64,000 nt of DNA from the NCBI RefSeq assembly GCF_000328565.1, contig NC_019966.1, positions 6,200,001-6,264,000 on the forward strand, read 5' to 3'. The DNA is from Mycobacterium sp. JS623. GTDB lineage: Bacteria > Actinomycetota > Actinomycetes > Mycobacteriales > Mycobacteriaceae. Below the pieces are notes generated by a model. The model was not told where the DNA came from. It saw only the letters and a program-made list of their open reading frames with translations, and searched no databases. The position numbers and the translations under genes were made by a program. Positions 1-13,218 of the stretch are shown here, piece by piece; positions within the stretch are counted from its first letter, which is position 1, and each line of letters starts with the position of its first letter.

Positions 1-868
1 CCCATGGGTTGTAGCTGGGACCGAAGTGCTTCTCGACGTCGTAACCCTCGGGCAGGCGCCGCTGAGCCATGGTCATCAGCGTCTTGCGCATGAAATGCGG
101 GAAACGCCTGCTGATCTGGTATTGCGCGGACTGGAACAAGATGCTCTTCCACCGGTTCAGCACGTAGGCCGGCTTGGCGGGCAGAGTCTTGTTTGTTCGC
201 ACGGTGAATGGGTCGACGTCGGGCAGCGCGCCGATATAGGTCGGCGAGCGCTGCAGCATCGTCACGTGTCCGGCACCCGAATTGGCAAGCGCCGGAATCA
301 AAGTCACCGCAGTGGCACCACTGCCGATCACCACGATATTCTTGCCCGCGTAGTCCAGCTCCTCGGGCCAGTGCTGCGGGTGAATGATCGTGCCCTCGAA
401 GTCGTCCGATCCGGCGAACTCCGGTGAGTAGCCCTGGTCGTAGTTGTAGTAGCCGCTGCAGGCGAACAGGAACGAGGCTTTGATCTCGACTTCCTCGCCG
501 TCGCGCTCGACGCGCACGGTCCAGCGGTTCTCGGCGTCGGACCAGTCGGCGCCGACCACCTGCTGGCCGTAGCGGATGTGCTTGTCGATGCCGGACTCGG
601 CAACAGTTTCCTTCAGGTACGCCATGATCGACGGGCCGTCGGCAATGGCCTTCTCAGACGTCCACGGCTTGAAGCGGAAGCCCAGCGTGAACATGTCGGA
701 GTCCGAGCGGATGCCCGGGTACTTGAACAGGTCCCAGGTGCCGCCTAGATTCTCGCGGCGCTCCAGCACCACATAGCTCTTATCCGGGCAACGGTCCTGC
801 AGGTGCCAGGCGGCGCTGATGCCGGAGATGCCTGCCCCGACGATGACTACGTCGACAAATTCGGTCAT
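1..868 (-). CDS. ethA: EthA-type FAD monooxygenase (3' end outside window)
   Basis: Baeyer-Villiger monooxygenase that in M. tuberculosis oxidises ketones and activates ethionamide. Only the N-terminal ~289 residues are here; the C-terminus runs off the left edge. Visible: an N-terminal Rossmann motif (VVIVGAGISGI, about residues 7-17), a second one (IVVIGSGATAV), and between them the BVMO fingerprint F-x-G-x3-H-x3-W (FEGTIIHPQHW). The N-terminus starts MTEFVDVVIVGAG, as in EthA. Start chosen at the ATG that leaves a 77-bp gap to the divergent ethR, the known ethA-ethR arrangement. Expected to be repressed by EthR. Confidence 0.93.
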   Translation of the reverse strand, partial: MTEFVDVVIVGAGISGISAAWHLQDRCPDKSYVVLERRENLGGTWDLFKYPGIRSDSDMFTLGFRFKPWTSEKAIADGPSIMAYLKETVAESGIDKHIRYGQQVVGADWSDAENRWTVRVERDGEEVEIKASFLFACSGYYNYDQGYSPEFAGSDDFEGTIIHPQHWPEELDYAGKNIVVIGSGATAVTLIPALANSGAGHVTMLQRSPTYIGALPDVDPFTVRTNKTLPAKPAYVLNRWKSILFQSAQYQISRRFPHFMRKTLMTMAQRRLPEGYDVEKHFGPSYNPW

Positions 869-880
869 GATGTAAAGCTA

Positions 881-915
881 TCAACACTGTGTCGACTGAG
901 TCAACGGTGTGTTGA
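881..915. promoter_or_regulatory. EthR operator between ethA and ethR
   Basis: The 77-bp divergent spacer holds an inverted repeat, TCAACAC at 881-887 and GTGTTGA at 909-915, with a further internal TCAAC copy at 901-905. EthR of M. tuberculosis binds cooperatively as several dimers over a long site in the same spacer, so a compound repeat fits. The flanking GTAAAG motifs at 872-877 and 931-936 suggest the site may extend further. The operator assignment is by position and symmetry. Confidence 0.75.
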
Positions 916-945
916 GAAATTCGACATAGCGTAAAGTCTTACCTC

Positions 946-1587
946 GTGACCACCGTCAGCCAGCCTCGTGCAGCCCGTGGGCGCCGCGCGACACGGCCGT
1001 CCGGCGACGACCGCGAGCTGGCTATTTTCGCCACGCTCGAGCGGTTGCTGCAGGGCCGATCGTTCGCCGAGATCTCCGTGGATGACCTGGCTAAAGGCGC
1101 CGGAATCTCGCGCCCGACGTTCTACTTTTACTTCCCGTCGAAAGACGCGGTGCTGCTGACGCTGTTCGAGCGGGTGCTCGCGGAGGCCGATGCGACGTTC
1201 GAGGGTAGCCCCGAGGACTACGCCGCCGACCCCGCGCGGGCCTGGCGCGACGGCATCTACGCATTCTTCGAACCGCTGCGCGCGCACCTGCCGGTCGCGC
1301 TCGCGGGTGTGGCTGCGACCGGGGCCAACGCCGAGATCCGTGAACTGTGGTCGACGTTCATGCAGAAGTGGGTGGACCGGACCGCGGCCGTCATCACCGC
1401 CGAACGTGTTCGTGGCGCCGCACCGGAGAGCGTGCCTGCACAAGATCTCGCTGCAGCGCTGAACCTGATGAACGAGCGGACGATGTTCGCCTCCTATACC
1501 GGCCAGAAACCGTCCATCGTGGAAGACGCTGCGCTCGACACGCTGGTGTACGTCTGGATCACCAGCATTTACGGCCGCACTCCATAA
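946..1587 (+). CDS. ethR: EthR, TetR-family repressor of ethA
   Basis: Transcription repressor, 213 aa, of the TetR family. The N-terminal helix-turn-helix reads RGRRATRPSGDDRELAI then ISVDDLAKGAGISRPTFYFY and YFPSKDAVLL, nearly identical to M. tuberculosis EthR. The ligand domain keeps ELWSTFMQKW and ALNLMNERT, also typical of EthR. GTG start, 77 bp from the divergent ethA. It binds the spacer and represses ethA, which sets ethionamide sensitivity in M. tuberculosis. The alternative, an unrelated TetR, is unlikely given the match in both domains and the position. Confidence 0.94.
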   Translation: MTTVSQPRAARGRRATRPSGDDRELAIFATLERLLQGRSFAEISVDDLAKGAGISRPTFYFYFPSKDAVLLTLFERVLAEADATFEGSPEDYAADPARAWRDGIYAFFEPLRAHLPVALAGVAATGANAEIRELWSTFMQKWVDRTAAVITAERVRGAAPESVPAQDLAAALNLMNERTMFASYTGQKPSIVEDAALDTLVYVWITSIYGRTP

Positions 1588-1604
1588 CCTGTCGGCCGTC
1601 GATG

Positions 1605-1618
1605 CGAACATATGTTCG
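1605..1618. promoter_or_regulatory. LexA (SOS) box over the dinB3 start
   Basis: Perfect 14-bp palindrome CGAACATATGTTCG. It fits the Gram-positive/mycobacterial LexA operator CGAAC-N4-GTTCG. The candidate ATG start of the following polymerase gene lies inside it (1612-1614), so LexA bound here would block initiation directly. A TANNNT element, TAACCT (1585-1590), precedes it. Confidence 0.78.
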
Positions 1619-2847
1619 TGTCCGGCTCCGGGGCCACGTCCCATTCGGCGGCTCAGCCGCCGACCATTCTTCACGCAGACCTCGATTCGTTCTACGCGTC
1701 GGTCGAGCAGCGCGACGACCCCTCCTTGCGCGGCAGGCCGGTGATCGTCGGCGGCGGCGTAGTGCTGGCTGCCAGCTACGAGGCGAAGGCCTACGGGGTG
1801 CGCACTGCGATGGGCGGGCGCCAGGCCCGCGCGTTGTGTCCGCACGCGATCGTGGTGCCCCCGCGAATGTCGGCGTACTCGCAAGCCAGCGACGCCGTGT
1901 TCGAGGTATTTCACGACACCACGCCGATGGTCGAACCGCTCTCGGTCGACGAGGCCTTCCTCGACGTGTCTGGACTGTGGCGGGTGTCGGGCACACCGGT
2001 CGAGATCGCTGCCCGCCTGCGAGCGGACGTCCGCGATCGCGTCGGCCTTCCGATCACCGTCGGCATCGCCCGCACCAAGTTTCTGGCCAAGGTGGCCAGC
2101 CAGGAGGCCAAGCCCGACGGGCTGCTGCTGGTCCCGCCGGACCGTGAACTCGCTTTCCTGCATCCGCTGCCGGTACGGCGGCTGTGGGGCGTGGGCGCCA
2201 AGACTGCCGAGAAGCTGCATGCGCACGGCATCGAGACGGTCGCCGACGTTGCCGAACTCGGCGAGACGACGCTCGCTGCGATGGTCGGCGGGGCGATGGG
2301 CCGTCAGCTGTTTGCGTTGTCGCGCAACATAGATCGCCGCCGCGTGGTGACGGGCGTGCGCCGCCGCTCGGTCGGCGCGCAACGCGCGTTGGGGCGGGCG
2401 GGAAACACGATGTCCGCAGCGGAGGTCGACGCGGTGGTCGTCAACCTGATCGACCGGATCACCCGGCGGATGCGCAAGGCGAGCCGCACCGGCCGAACGG
2501 TGGTGTTGCGGTTGCGTTTTGACGATTTCGGTCGAGCCACTCGCTCGCACACGATGCCGCGGGCGACAGCGTCGACCGACGTCATTCTCGAAACCGCCCG
2601 CGCCCTGGTTGTGGCGGCCGCTCCGCTGATTGCCGAGCGCGGTCTGACGCTGGTCGGGTTCGCGGTGTCGAATATCGATCGTGAGGGCGCACAGCAGTTG
2701 GAGTTGCCGTTCGAGGAACACGCGGACACCGTCGCAATCGACGATGCGGTCGACAAGGTGCGACAGCGTTACGGGAATACCGCGTTGACGCGCGGCGTGC
2801 TGCTCGGCCGAGACCCGGGCCTCGAAATGCCGCACCTGCCAGACTAA
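1612..2847 (+). CDS. dinB: Y-family DNA polymerase IV (DinB3-type)
   Basis: Translesion DNA polymerase, 411 aa. Catalytic acidic residues are intact: D23 and D25 in HADLDSFY and D113/E114 in PLSVDEAF. Tyr28 occupies the steric-gate position. A beta-clamp motif QLELPF lies at residues 362-367, near the C-terminus as in other Pol IV proteins. The start is ATG at 1612 or GTG at 1618; no later start codon precedes the catalytic domain. It corresponds by position (next to ethR, absent there in M. tuberculosis) to the third DinB of M. smegmatis. It overlaps the convergent PHP gene by 4 bp. The LexA box at its start predicts damage induction. Confidence 0.92.
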   Translation: MFVSGSGATSHSAAQPPTILHADLDSFYASVEQRDDPSLRGRPVIVGGGVVLAASYEAKAYGVRTAMGGRQARALCPHAIVVPPRMSAYSQASDAVFEVFHDTTPMVEPLSVDEAFLDVSGLWRVSGTPVEIAARLRADVRDRVGLPITVGIARTKFLAKVASQEAKPDGLLLVPPDRELAFLHPLPVRRLWGVGAKTAEKLHAHGIETVADVAELGETTLAAMVGGAMGRQLFALSRNIDRRRVVTGVRRRSVGAQRALGRAGNTMSAAEVDAVVVNLIDRITRRMRKASRTGRTVVLRLRFDDFGRATRSHTMPRATASTDVILETARALVVAAAPLIAERGLTLVGFAVSNIDREGAQQLELPFEEHADTVAIDDAVDKVRQRYGNTALTRGVLLGRDPGLEMPHLPD

Positions 2848-3848
2848 TTCGCCGTCCACTCCAGCAGCCTGTCCGCAGACCAGGTGTTGACAATCCGTTC
2901 CGTGGGCACGCCGGCATCGAGCGCGCGTTGCGCGCCATAGCCGAGAAAGTCCAGCTGGCCAGGGGCGTGTGAGTCGGTGTCGATGGAAAACACACACCCG
3001 ATGTTCAACGCCAGCTTCAACAGTCTCGTTGGTGGATCCCGGCGTTCGGGACGTGAATTGATCTCGACAGCAGTGCCGTTATCCCGACAGGCGGTGAACA
3101 CCTTCTCGGCATCGAACTTCGACTCCGGTCGCGTGCCACGGCCGCCGGTGACGAGCCGGCCGGTGCAATGCCCGAACACGTCGGTATGAGGGTTGGCCAC
3201 CGCCTTCAGCATTCGGCGCGTCATCGACGGCTCATCCATCGACAGCTTCGAATGCACACTGGCGACCACCACGTCGAGCCGCTCCAAGAGTTCGGGCTCC
3301 TGGTCCAGCGAGCCATCCTCGAGAATGTCGACCTCGATGCCGGTCAGAATTCGCATCGGGGCGACGGTGTCGCGTATTTCATCGATGACGTCGAGTTGTT
3401 TGCGCAGCCGCTCGGGCGACAGGCCGTTGGCGATCTTGAGACGCGGCGAATGGTCGGTCAGCGCACAGTACTCGTGCCCCAACTCCTTTGCAGCGAGCAT
3501 CATCTCCTCGATCGGCGCGGAGCCGTCCGACCAGTTGGAGTGCACATGCAAATCGCCCTTGAGCGCGGCGCGGAGCTCACCGCCACCGAGATCCTTTACC
3601 GCCGAACGTAATTCGACGAGCACATCCGGTTCGCCGCCTGCCCAAGCCTCAGCGATGACCTTGGCGGTCTTCGGCCCGATACCGGGCAGCGACTGCCAGG
3701 TGTTGGCCGCGCCGTGTCGATCGCGCTCCGCTTCGGATAGTGCCTCGACGATGTCGGCGGCATTGCGGTAAGCCATCACGCGACGCGGATCTTCGCGGGC
3801 CCGGTCCTTGTAGTACGCGATCTGGCGCAGCGCGAGTACTGGATCCAT
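2844..3848 (-). CDS. PHP-domain phosphoesterase with helix-hairpin-helix
   Basis: Predicted metal-dependent phosphoesterase, 334 aa, probably acting on DNA or nucleotides. A helix-hairpin-helix (LPGIGPKTAKVI, about 54-65) precedes the PHP domain. The metal-binding set looks complete: H101/H103 and D108 (GDLHVHSNWSDG), D132/H133 (ALTDHS), E172 (GIEVDI), H199 (VASVHS), H227 (FGHCTGR) and D292/H294 (DTDSH). This resembles the C-terminal half of PolX polymerases, but no polymerase domain is present. It is the counterpart of M. tuberculosis Rv3856c, which also sits beside ethR. Confidence 0.85.
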   Translation of the reverse strand: MDPVLALRQIAYYKDRAREDPRRVMAYRNAADIVEALSEAERDRHGAANTWQSLPGIGPKTAKVIAEAWAGGEPDVLVELRSAVKDLGGGELRAALKGDLHVHSNWSDGSAPIEEMMLAAKELGHEYCALTDHSPRLKIANGLSPERLRKQLDVIDEIRDTVAPMRILTGIEVDILEDGSLDQEPELLERLDVVVASVHSKLSMDEPSMTRRMLKAVANPHTDVFGHCTGRLVTGGRGTRPESKFDAEKVFTACRDNGTAVEINSRPERRDPPTRLLKLALNIGCVFSIDTDSHAPGQLDFLGYGAQRALDAGVPTERIVNTWSADRLLEWTAN

Positions 3849-3863
3849 CTCTCCAGTGTGCCG

Positions 3864-4430
3864 CTAGCGGCCCGCCGGGTCGCGTCCGCTCAGCGCAATG
3901 ACCCGATCAAGCATCGGCGCGTCATCGGAAACCGGCACCGCCGGTCCGAACAATCCCTCGACCGGCCCCTGCTCGGCAGTCGCCGTCACGTGCGGTAGCA
4001 CCGCCTCCAGGGTGGCGGGGTCGACGTCGTAGTCCTGGCCCGTCGCAGCCGCCACGTCCCAGCCGTGGATCACCACCTCGGTGAGCGCGACGATGCCGCC
4101 GACCTCGGCGGGAAAGTCGACGCCACCGGCGCGCGTCATGCCCTCCCACGCCGCCGGCTCACGCCACGCCGCCGCCAATTCCGCCAGCCGCTGCGGGTAG
4201 GCGGTACGCCAGTCCTCATCCAGGGGCGCGCCCTCCACGGGCGGGGTGTCCGTCAGCGGGCCGAAGTCCTTGCGCGCGGCCGCGGTGAACGCTAACGCCA
4301 GCCCGCCCACATGACCGACAAGGTCTCGCAGGCTCAGCTTTTCGCACGGCGTCCGGTCGTCGAGCTGATCGTCGGTCACGTTCCTCAGCGCGTTCGCGGT
4401 GCGTTCACAGGCAGGAGCGAAATTCATCAT
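3864..4430 (-). CDS. TIGR03086-like (DinB/mycothiol-dependent fold) protein
   Basis: About 188 aa. The opening is typical of the TIGR03086 metal-binding family: an N-terminal helix, then TPCEKLSLRDLVGHVGG with a conserved His, and a late HGWDVAAATG with a second His. These are usual metal ligands of the DinB-like four-helix fold used by mycothiol-dependent enzymes. The substrate cannot be deduced. I take ATG 4430 (or 4427, MNFAP) as start; a longer reading frame would run into the divergent oxidoreductase promoter. It ends 15 bp from the PHP start and may be co-transcribed with it. Confidence 0.68.
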   Translation of the reverse strand: MMNFAPACERTANALRNVTDDQLDDRTPCEKLSLRDLVGHVGGLALAFTAAARKDFGPLTDTPPVEGAPLDEDWRTAYPQRLAELAAAWREPAAWEGMTRAGGVDFPAEVGGIVALTEVVIHGWDVAAATGQDYDVDPATLEAVLPHVTATAEQGPVEGLFGPAVPVSDDAPMLDRVIALSGRDPAGR

Positions 4431-4491
4431 GCGGATACTGACCCGGCCAGTGCCAGGAATTAATCGGCGTCGGGGACTAGTTTGGAAACAC

Positions 4492-5379
4492 GTGAGATTC
4501 GCATTCAAGACTTCCCCGCAGAACACCACGTGGTCGGACATGCTCGCCGTTTGGCAGGCCGCCGACGACATCGACGTTTTCGAGTCCGGCTGGACTTTCG
4601 ACCACTTCTATCCGATTTTCTCCGACTCCTCAGGGCCCTGCCTGGAGGGCTGGACGACCCTGACGGCGCTCGCGCAGGCCACCAATCGCCTTCGCGTCGG
4701 CGTGCTGGTGACTGGCATTCACTATCGCCACCCCGCCGTGCTCGCCAACATGGCGTCGGCTCTCGACATCGTTTCGAACGGCCGGCTCGAGCTCGGCATC
4801 GGCGCGGGCTGGAACGAAGAGGAGTCCGGCGCCTACGGCATCGAGCTCGGCAGCATCAAGGAACGCTTCGATCGGTTCGAGGAAGCCTGTCAGGTGCTTA
4901 CCAGCCTGCTGAGTAAGGACAGCACGACGTTCGACGGCAAGTTCTATCAGCTCAAGGACGCGCGCAACGAGCCGAAGGGACCGCAGAAGCCGCACCCGCC
5001 GATCTGCATTGGCGGCAGCGGCGAGAAGCGGACGCTGCGCATCACCGCCAAGTATGCGCAGCACTGGAACTTCGTCGGCGGGCCACCGGCGGAGTTCGCC
5101 CGAAAGCGCGACGTCCTCGCCGCACACTGCGCGGACATCGGCAGGGATCCGAAGGAGATCATGCTCTCCTCGCACGTGCGGTTGAGCGACAACCACCTCG
5201 AGCACGGCAAGCCGCTGGACCACGGGCACGCGCTCGCCGAGGCGGCCGCGCTCGGGGAAGAGGGGCTGGATCTGGCGATCATCTATCTGCCGACGCCGCA
5301 TACCCCCGCCGTACTTGAACCGCTCGCCGAGGCGATCAGGGATTCCGGGCTGCTCACCAGCAAAGACAATGGACGGTAA
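4492..5379 (+). CDS. LLM-class F420-dependent oxidoreductase
   Basis: Luciferase-like TIM-barrel hydride-transfer enzyme, 295 aa, of the TIGR03560-like group. It starts RFAFKTSPQNTTWSDMLAVW and carries ESGWTFDHFYP, RLRVGVLVTGIHYRHPAVLANMA (split here), the LELGIGAGWNEEE loop and PPICIGGSGEKRTL. Substrate unknown. GTG at 4492 is chosen because it gives the family N-terminus; a TANNNT element, TAGTTT, at 4478-4483 sits 8 bp upstream, which suggests a leaderless message. Divergent from the preceding gene. Confidence 0.84.
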   Translation: MRFAFKTSPQNTTWSDMLAVWQAADDIDVFESGWTFDHFYPIFSDSSGPCLEGWTTLTALAQATNRLRVGVLVTGIHYRHPAVLANMASALDIVSNGRLELGIGAGWNEEESGAYGIELGSIKERFDRFEEACQVLTSLLSKDSTTFDGKFYQLKDARNEPKGPQKPHPPICIGGSGEKRTLRITAKYAQHWNFVGGPPAEFARKRDVLAAHCADIGRDPKEIMLSSHVRLSDNHLEHGKPLDHGHALAEAAALGEEGLDLAIIYLPTPHTPAVLEPLAEAIRDSGLLTSKDNGR

Positions 5380-5868
5380 CGATAAAATAACGGTAGGCAA
5401 ACGTAGGTTCTCATGCCGCCCGCTGGGCGTAACCGAGGCGGTCAGGGTTCGCTAGACACCGTAACGAAGTAGCTCGTCAGCGGTGATCAGGCGTTCGGCT
5501 TTGGCGGGAAACTCGCGGCACTTGAGGGGGTGGCGGATCAATGACCAGGCGATTCGACTCACCCGAGACCGAGACAGCGGGTTGAGGTACACGGTGCTCA
5601 CTCCTGCGATATAGCAATAGCTGAACCGGGGGCTTACGTTACCGCAAAACCCTCATCAAGTCATTAGATACCTAGTATCCGGCAAACTGAACTAGGCACG
5701 CCGATGAATCGTCTGCTGTTTCTGAAGTGGCTGCTGGGACTATTGTGGCACCGCACAGGAAGCGTTGCAGCCGCATCCCTACCCGCTGCATTGGCTCTGC
5801 GCTCTTGCTTCAAAATCTCGAGCCCTTGCGCCATGGACGCGACACTCAGGGCCCGCCGACGGCTCCGA
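5380..5868. other. 489-bp stretch with only a possible small gene
   Basis: It lies between the F420 oxidoreductase and the deacetylase. A short reverse-strand frame (listed separately) is the only coding candidate. The rest is locally AT-richer than its surroundings: GATAAAATAACGGTA near 5389-5395 and TTAGATACCTAGTAT near 5664-5678. ACGGTA is repeated at the left end. I see no convincing hairpin or tRNA. Longer frames here overlap the deacetylase in antisense and look like chance. Confidence 0.5.
5452..5592 (-). CDS. Small basic protein, 46 aa, unrecognised
   Basis: A short reverse-strand frame encodes MYLNPLSRSRVSRIAW, continues LIRHPLKCREFPAKAERL and ends LITADELLRYGV. It is basic, predicted helical and has one Cys. 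The start is GTG with AGGAG about 8 nt upstream; an in-frame GTG three codons earlier overlaps the Shine-Dalgarno and is less likely. Composition and ribosome site look genuine, but I do not recognise the family. It could be a degraded remnant. No function is proposed. Confidence 0.42.
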   Translation of the reverse strand: MYLNPLSRSRVSRIAWSLIRHPLKCREFPAKAERLITADELLRYGV

Positions 5869-6687
5869 TCAGGCCTGCTGCTGGGGCTTTGCGAACACGT
5901 CGTTGAGCGTGACAGTGCGCAGATTGCGCGACCGGATGACGTCGACCAGTTGGTCATAGACGTGCGTCACCGGTAGATGGTTGAGGTGCCCGATCACAAT
6001 GGCCTGCGGGTTGAAGTACTTGTTGGCCATCTTGACGATCTCGTCTTCACCGATGATGTTCTGGTCTTCCAACGAGCCCGACCACATCGTCGGCACGAAA
6101 TACCCGAGCTCGGCGGCGACGCCGTCGACAACGGGGTTGTGGCTGCCATACGGCGGGCGAAAGTAGGGCCGGGCGTCGACACCGTAGTTTCGCATCAAGA
6201 ACTGGTGGTTGCGCCGAAGTTGTTCGGCCACTTGGTCTTTGGGCAACGTCGCCAAGTCGGGATGTGCCCAGGTGTGGTTGCCGAGCTGTATCTGGCCCGA
6301 CTCGACGAGCGGACGCAACAGGTCCCGGTTATCGGTCCATGATGCGTATCGACCGTTGACAAAGTACGTCAGCCGCACGCCGGTGTCCTTGGCGAACTGC
6401 GTGTAGGCCCGCACCACATCGGTGTTGACGCCGTCGTCCAGCGTCAGCGCCAGCAGATCGCCGTCGCCGGGGATGCTGCTCAATGCGCCACTACCCGGCA
6501 GCGGAATTCTGTTCGCGACAACCGGTGGTGCTAGGGGCGCCGTCGCCGCCTGCGCGAGCCGTGGCGGCGCACCGATGGTCCATCGCGCCAAGCCCACTCC
6601 GGCAAGCGTCGCCACCGACAGACCCGCAAGGAAGTGGCGCCGAGTTAGCTCGGTGCCTGCATAGGTGATCGGTCTGCGGCCAGTCAT
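5869..6687 (-). CDS. Exported polysaccharide deacetylase (NodB domain)
   Basis: Predicted metal-dependent glycan deacetylase, 272 aa, CE4 family. A twin-arginine signal (TRRHFLAGLSVATLAG, about 15-30) suggests Tat export. NodB motifs: TLDDG (82-86, motif 1), HTWAH (138-142, metal ligands), RPPYGSH (177-183), MWSGSLED and a late IVIGHLNH. Motif 1 has Leu in place of the usual Phe. The substrate is probably a cell-envelope glycan. It lies downstream of gltBD on the same strand but is separated by a hairpin, so it is probably a separate transcript. Confidence 0.83.
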   Translation of the reverse strand: MTGRRPITYAGTELTRRHFLAGLSVATLAGVGLARWTIGAPPRLAQAATAPLAPPVVANRIPLPGSGALSSIPGDGDLLALTLDDGVNTDVVRAYTQFAKDTGVRLTYFVNGRYASWTDNRDLLRPLVESGQIQLGNHTWAHPDLATLPKDQVAEQLRRNHQFLMRNYGVDARPYFRPPYGSHNPVVDGVAAELGYFVPTMWSGSLEDQNIIGEDEIVKMANKYFNPQAIVIGHLNHLPVTHVYDQLVDVIRSRNLRTVTLNDVFAKPQQQA

Positions 6688-6725
6688 CGGGACTACTGTC
6701 TCCCGAGTGGACGCAAATGCCGCTT

Positions 6726-6760
6726 ATTAGGCTGCGTGTCGCAGCAGTTCGCTACCTAAT
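6726..6760 (-). terminator. Hairpin after gltD
   Basis: Just 3' of gltD lies a nested inverted repeat. The inner stem is GCTGCG/CGCAGC around a TGT loop (6731-6745) and the outer pair is ATTAGG (6726-6731) with CCTAAT (6755-6760). No clear U-tract follows, which is common for mycobacterial terminators. It probably ends the gltBD transcript. Confidence 0.5.
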
Positions 6761-6768
6761 GCACAGGA

Positions 6769-12808
<6,040 letters not shown>

Positions 12809-13218
12809 TCCCACCTGTCCTTTTCTCAACGCCTTACGAAGCTTCTACAAGGCAGCCGTCGACGACGGCATTAGCCGGATCGGCGATGGAGGTGCCTTCG
12901 TGCAACATCGAACGACGGCCCTATCCCACTCGCCACAAGTGGAGAAAACGATATGACAAACACCGCCTGACATGCCAACTTAGTCAGACCTAACTATACT
13001 CGTCGGGCGGGTTGGCCTTGCCGAGGATTTCGGCGTCGATAACGAACGAATAACGTTGCCGCTGTTGGGCTTTCGTCGAGTTTGCGACACTGTCGGTGCC
13101 GTGAGTGGTAGATCACATCCTGGGCCCAATCATCCACAATGTTAGCTGTGATGGATAATCAAGTCTGTACCCTGCTGCGACTACGGGAAACAAGTTTGCG
13201 AAAAGCCTAGTCAGATTC
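12809..13218. other. 410-bp spacer upstream of gltB
   Basis: It holds the gltB leader and promoter region. No convincing gene is present; a 19-codon ATG frame at 13151-13210 lacks support. A reverse-strand TATAGT at 12993-12998 could be the gltB -10, giving a leader of roughly 180 nt. It overlaps an imperfect inverted repeat, TTAG-N6-CTAA (12980-12993). I see no recognisable GlnR site or riboswitch. Confidence 0.45.
12980..12998 (-). promoter_or_regulatory. Possible gltB promoter with overlapping repeat
   Basis: On the reverse strand TATAGT (12998-12993) is a good mycobacterial -10. It is overlapped by TTAGGTCTGACTAA, an inverted repeat with TTAGGT and CTAA in the positions of an IdeR-like site, but with only about 12 of 19 consensus bases. 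The promoter is plausible; regulator identity is not claimed. Confidence 0.3.

Noticed and set aside
901..2997. Very long reverse frame (698 codons) opposite ethR and dinB3
   Set aside because: It lies antisense to two well-recognised genes, has no motifs, and is Arg/His-rich as expected of a high-GC shadow frame.
5704..5976. Forward frame before and over the deacetylase 3' end
   Set aside because: It overlaps a clear CE4 gene in antisense and has no ribosome site or family.
12980..12998. IdeR box before gltB
   Set aside because: Only about 12 of 19 consensus bases fit, so iron control is not claimed.
13151..13210. 19-codon ATG frame in the gltB spacer
   Set aside because: Too short and without ribosome site; kept only as a note in the spacer entry.
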